The notes under the pieces are model-generated. The model worked only from the letters and a program-made list of their open reading frames with translations, did not search any database and had not been told where the DNA came from. The position numbers were made by a program, and so were the translations under genes. Shown piece by piece: positions 41,805 to 44,609 of a stretch of 44,609 bases of DNA; position 1 is the first letter of the stretch, and every line of letters starts with the position of its first letter. Where the stretch lies: contig CALXCQ010000010.1 of the NCBI GenBank assembly GCA_944386835.1, positions 1-44,609 on the forward strand, in the 5' to 3' direction. This stretch comes from an uncultured Oscillospiraceae bacterium (GTDB lineage Bacteria; Bacillota; Clostridia; Oscillospirales; Oscillospiraceae).

Positions 41805-43661
41805 TTGAAAAAACAATCTCACATCTCGGTTTTTCTGTTTTATTTTATTATTTTCGGCATTTTACTGATTTCGGCTTCTATGCTGTTTCGTACCGACGCC
41901 GGTACTTCGCTGCAATATTCCGATGTAGTTGATTTATTTGAAAATGAACAGGTTACCTCATTTTTAGTAGACGACAGGGATAATCTGATTCTGCAGCTCC
42001 GCACGCCTCTGGACGGGCAAACTGTGGCCGTGTACCGACTTTCTGACGTATCCCGGTTCCGGGAAGAACTGGAACCGCTCATTCGATCCCAATATGCGGC
42101 TGGCATTCTCACTTCCTATGATTTTCAGCCGGAGTATGAGACTCCTTGGATTTTAACTGTTTTGCCCTATATTTTGGTGGCTATTGCTTTGATTATCGTG
42201 TTTCTGATTCTCATGAATCGGGCCAATGGCGGCGGCAATATGGTGCAATTTGGAAAAGCTAACGCCCGTTTCGGTACCGATCCGTCCAAAAAAGTCACGT
42301 TTGCCGATGTGGCCGGTGCGGACGAAGAAAAGCAGGAATTGCAGGAAATCGTTGAATTTCTACGCAGTCCCAAGAAATTTACGGCGCTGGGAGCCAGGAT
42401 TCCCAAAGGTGTTCTTTTGGTAGGTCCTCCTGGTACCGGTAAAACTTTGATTGCCAAAGCAGTTGCCGGTGAGGCTGATGTACAGTTCCTCTCTATTTCC
42501 GGATCTGACTTTGTGGAGTTGTATGTAGGTGTAGGTGCCAGCCGTGTGCGGGATCTCTTTTCTCAGGCCAAAAAAGTCGCTCCAGCCATTATCTTTATTG
42601 ACGAAATTGACGCTGTAGGCCGTAAGCGGGGCGCCGGCCTGGGTGGAGGTCACGATGAGCGGGAACAAACCCTTAATCAGCTGTTGGTAGAAATGGACGG
42701 CTTCGGACAAAACGAAGGTGTTGTGGTCATGGCAGCAACCAACCGGCCGGATATTTTGGACTCTGCACTCTTGCGGCCCGGCCGTTTTGACCGGCAAATT
42801 TATGTGGGAGCTCCCGATGCAAAAGGCCGGGAAGAGATTTTAAAAGTGCATTCCCGCCAAAAACCGCTCGCAGAAGATGTCAATCTGGAAGCCATCGCAA
42901 AAATGACCGCAGGCTTTACCGGTGCCGATTTGGCGAATTTACTCAATGAAGCAGCCCTGCTGGCTGCCCGGATTGGCCGGCCATATATTACCATGGAAGA
43001 TTTGGAATCTTCCATGATCAAAGTGATCGCAGGACCGGAAAAGCGAAGCCGCCGGATTTCCGCCCACGAGCGAAAACTTACAGCGATTCACGAAGCCGGT
43101 CATGCCGTAGCTATGTACTATTTGCCTACCCACGATCCGGTGCATCAAATTACCATTATCCCCCGTGGTGGTGCAGGAGGTATGACCATCAGTCTGCCGT
43201 CTGACGACCGGAATTTTGCCTCTCGGAATGAAATGTTGGAGTCTATTATCTCTTTTTTGGGCGGACGGGTTGCAGAACAGCTGTTCCTGGATGATATTTC
43301 TACGGGGGCATCTGATGATCTGCGAAGAGCTACCGCTATCGCCAGAGATATGGTGACCAAATACGGAATGAGTCAACGCCTTGGAGCGGTGTCCTATGAG
43401 TCTGGTGGAGAGGTTTTTATTGGGCGGGATTACGAAAAGACCAAAGCCTACTCAGAGCGGGTTGCAGGCAATATTGACGAAGAAGTGCATACGCTTATGG
43501 AGCAGGCTTATAACCGCTGCACCGAGATTTTAAAAGAACATGCCAATAAATTGTTGGCAGTCTCTGATTACCTTCTGGCCCATGAGACTATGGGGCGTGA
43601 AGAGTTTGAGGCTATGATGGCACAACCGGATGATGCCGTACCTTCTCCCGTAACATCTTAA
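41805..43661 (+). CDS. ftsH: ATP-dependent zinc metalloprotease FtsH
   Basis: Membrane-anchored AAA+ protease for membrane and regulatory proteins. Two transmembrane helices (residues about 8-26 and 112-133) flank an extracellular segment. The AAA domain has Walker A in [18 protein letters not shown], Walker B in [15 protein letters not shown], and the second region of homology [20 protein letters not shown]. The zinc site is [13 protein letters not shown] near residue 429. The start is TTG at 41805, with AAGGAG 8 bases upstream. At 618 residues it is full length. Confidence 0.97.
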   Translation: MKKQSHISVFLFYFIIFGILLISASMLFRTDAGTSLQYSDVVDLFENEQVTSFLVDDRDNLILQLRTPLDGQTVAVYRLSDVSRFREELEPLIRSQYAAGILTSYDFQPEYETPWILTVLPYILVAIALIIVFLILMNRANGGGNMVQFGKANARFGTDPSKKVTFADVAGADEEKQELQEIVEFLRSPKKFTALGARIPKGVLLVGPPGTGKTLIAKAVAGEADVQFLSISGSDFVELYVGVGASRVRDLFSQAKKVAPAIIFIDEIDAVGRKRGAGLGGGHDEREQTLNQLLVEMDGFGQNEGVVVMAATNRPDILDSALLRPGRFDRQIYVGAPDAKGREEILKVHSRQKPLAEDVNLEAIAKMTAGFTGADLANLLNEAALLAARIGRPYITMEDLESSMIKVIAGPEKRSRRISAHERKLTAIHEAGHAVAMYYLPTHDPVHQITIIPRGGAGGMTISLPSDDRNFASRNEMLESIISFLGGRVAEQLFLDDISTGASDDLRRATAIARDMVTKYGMSQRLGAVSYESGGEVFIGRDYEKTKAYSERVAGNIDEEVHTLMEQAYNRCTEILKEHANKLLAVSDYLLAHETMGREEFEAMMAQPDDAVPSPVTS

Positions 43662-43830
43662 AAAGCAGCTGCATCCAAAAATTTTGGAATTTCATGCCCC
43701 CTATGAATCAATAGTGGGGCATGTTCTATGGTATTCTGTTTTACGGAAATTCCGTCTCGCAGCGCGGTTGTTTCCTGTATACGCTATGGTAGCGCAGTAT
43801 TCTTTTTTAGGGTCTACTCTGTTTCTGGAT
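43662..43830. other. Spacer after ftsH with a terminator-like hairpin
   Basis: CATGCCCCCTAT (43693-43704) and ATAGTGGGGCATG (43711-43723) form a stem with one bulged base. It is followed by TTCTATGGTATTCTG, a weak U tract. This is the best candidate for the 3' end of the gdpP-ftsH transcript. No gene is seen. Confidence 0.55.
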
Positions 43831-43831
43831 A

Positions 43832-43934
43832 CGTTCTGAGAATATACCCGACTTCATAACACATTCCGTCCCTCAACGTGTCCGGCTCATAATACGCACC
43901 GTTCCTTGACATGCCCGGCTTCGTCATATACTCA
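43832..43934 (+). repeat. Three degenerate tandem copies of a 33-35-base unit
   Basis: Copies begin at about 43832, 43867 and 43900 with CGTTCTGAG, CGTCCCTCAACG and CGTTCCTTGACA, then run through CCCGACTTCATAAC, TCCGGCTCATAATAC and CCCGGCTTCGTCATATAC. The last two match at 24 of 33 positions by eye. The third copy contains TTGACA (43906-43911) and TATACT (43927-43932) with a short 15-base spacer, and may serve as the promoter of the next gene. Confidence 0.5.
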
Positions 43935-43956
43935 ACATTTTAAGGGAGGCCAAGAA

Positions 43957-44609
43957 ATGCCCAGCTCATTAAAAAAATTTGCCAATTATGGAAAAGGGAA
44001 AACGATTGCGCTTCTTCTCGTGGGACTTCTCCTAATTGGCGTATGCGGTTTTGGTATTGTCTCTCTCACTACCTTTCAGCCGGAACCGGTTCCCTATGAA
44101 ATTGGTTCCAGTTGGGACCCCAGTCAGCCGGTCTATGTATCCGCACAATTTGCCGGCTATCAATTTGCCAGTTTTACAGACAGCGGCGATATGGGGTTCT
44201 ATCTCGTCTTTGACGTAAGCCAGGATTCCCTGGCCGGATATGTTCTGTTTGGTGGCCCGGAATTGGAATCACAGCTGACACAATTGCAAGATTATACATA
44301 CGGTCTGACCAATGTCCAGCCGGAACCTGTTCTTCTCACCGGTTATCCTCTCATATGGCCAGACGGGATCGCTCCTTATTTGGTGGAAGCATTTAACGCT
44401 GTTCTGGGTGTCGAAATTTTGGAGGAATCCATGATTCCAGAATTACTTGGCTCCTATTATATCGATACTACCTATCAGCCCAATACACCAACTATCCTGG
44501 CACTTTGGGTTCTCATTGTGGTATGTACCATTGCGTTGCTCTTTACCCTTGCGAAAGATGCCAGACGAAATGGGGTTACCAACCGCAGTTGTAATGCTCT
44601 GTCAGAAGA
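43957..44609 (+). CDS. Orphan two-helix membrane protein (3' end beyond window)
   Basis: The frame opens at an ATG with GGGAGG 7 bases upstream and stays open to the window edge (217 residues seen). It starts MPSSLKKFANYGKGKTIALL with a first hydrophobic helix (ALLLVGLLLIGVCGFGIVSL). An extracellular-type segment of about 140 residues follows, rich in Pro/Gln/Tyr (FQPEPVPYEIGSSWDPSQPV, YVSAQFAGYQFASF). A second helix (ILALWVLIVVCTIALLFTLA) is then followed by a basic stretch, KDARRNG. I recognise no family. The layout of helix, external domain, helix and cytoplasmic tail suits a surface sensor or envelope component, but that is only a guess. Confidence 0.75.
   Translation, partial: MPSSLKKFANYGKGKTIALLLVGLLLIGVCGFGIVSLTTFQPEPVPYEIGSSWDPSQPVYVSAQFAGYQFASFTDSGDMGFYLVFDVSQDSLAGYVLFGGPELESQLTQLQDYTYGLTNVQPEPVLLTGYPLIWPDGIAPYLVEAFNAVLGVEILEESMIPELLGSYYIDTTYQPNTPTILALWVLIVVCTIALLFTLAKDARRNGVTNRSCNALSE

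Overview
The window looks like a chromosomal segment of a Gram-positive, spore-former-type Clostridia bacterium, probably an Oscillospirales/Ruminococcaceae-like gut anaerobe. The evidence is purine-rich AGGAGG ribosome binding sites throughout, Firmicutes-type gene orders (rimP-nusA-rnpM-ylxQ-infB-rbfA-nrnA-truB-ribF and gdpP-rplI-dnaB-tilS-hpt-ftsH), a two-subunit glycine dehydrogenase (GcvPA/GcvPB), RNase J, mini-RNase III, RqcH, S-layer-homology proteins and a RibU-type riboflavin transporter. This placement is inference from gene content; there is no rRNA gene here. I saw no tRNA, rRNA, CRISPR array, insertion sequence or prophage gene. About 12-13 of 41 genes appear to start with TTG or GTG.

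Layout. (1) 1-145, minus: 5' end of an XRE regulator with a visible promoter. (2) 785-7920, minus: a complete glycine cleavage operon gcvT-gcvH-gcvPA-gcvPB-lplA-lpdA. It starts at a near-consensus promoter, passes a tandem glycine riboswitch with an expression-platform terminator, and ends at a hairpin near 650. (3) 8267-11549: two divergent secreted S-layer-homology proteins, one with a CHAP-like cysteine hydrolase domain. (4) 11562-14024, plus: mrnC, rqcH and a small Cys-rich zinc-binding-type protein. (5) 14147-16149, plus: a MerR regulator and a split chromate-transporter pair, separated by a classic MerR-type promoter with a 19-bp spacer. (6) 16306-16884, plus: two small orphan genes, the second a 95-residue protein with 25 cysteines. 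(7) 17003-20410, minus: DUF4358 lipoprotein, MBOAT O-acyltransferase and DHHW protein, an envelope O-acetylation cassette behind an ECF-sigma-like promoter. (8) 20455-21320, minus: an orphan multi-spanning membrane protein. (9) 21460-23046, plus: a secreted cell-wall amidase. (10) 23216-31619, plus: the nusA/infB operon through ribF. (11) 31904-33757, plus: an EamA transporter, then an FMN riboswitch and ribU. (12) 33850-35788, minus: RNase J with a long leader. (13) 35895-43661, plus: gdpP to ftsH. (14) 43957-end, plus: an incomplete two-helix membrane protein.

How the genes work together. The gcv operon carries all glycine-cleavage proteins plus lipoate ligase (to load GcvH) and dihydrolipoyl dehydrogenase (to reoxidise it), so one glycine-sensing RNA controls the whole module. 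ribF makes FMN/FAD, and the FMN riboswitch upstream of ribU senses the product, linking salvage to synthesis. The MBOAT/DHHW/DUF4358 cassette, the amidase and the SLH proteins all act on the cell envelope.

Points most worth checking: the ECF-like promoter of the O-acetylation cassette; the MerR 19-bp-spacer promoter hidden in what looks like a terminator; the 25-cysteine protein and its 72-residue neighbour; a 12-residue repeat in the NusA tail that ends in an apparent one-base frameshift; and degenerate CCCGG-containing intergenic repeats that recur across the window.
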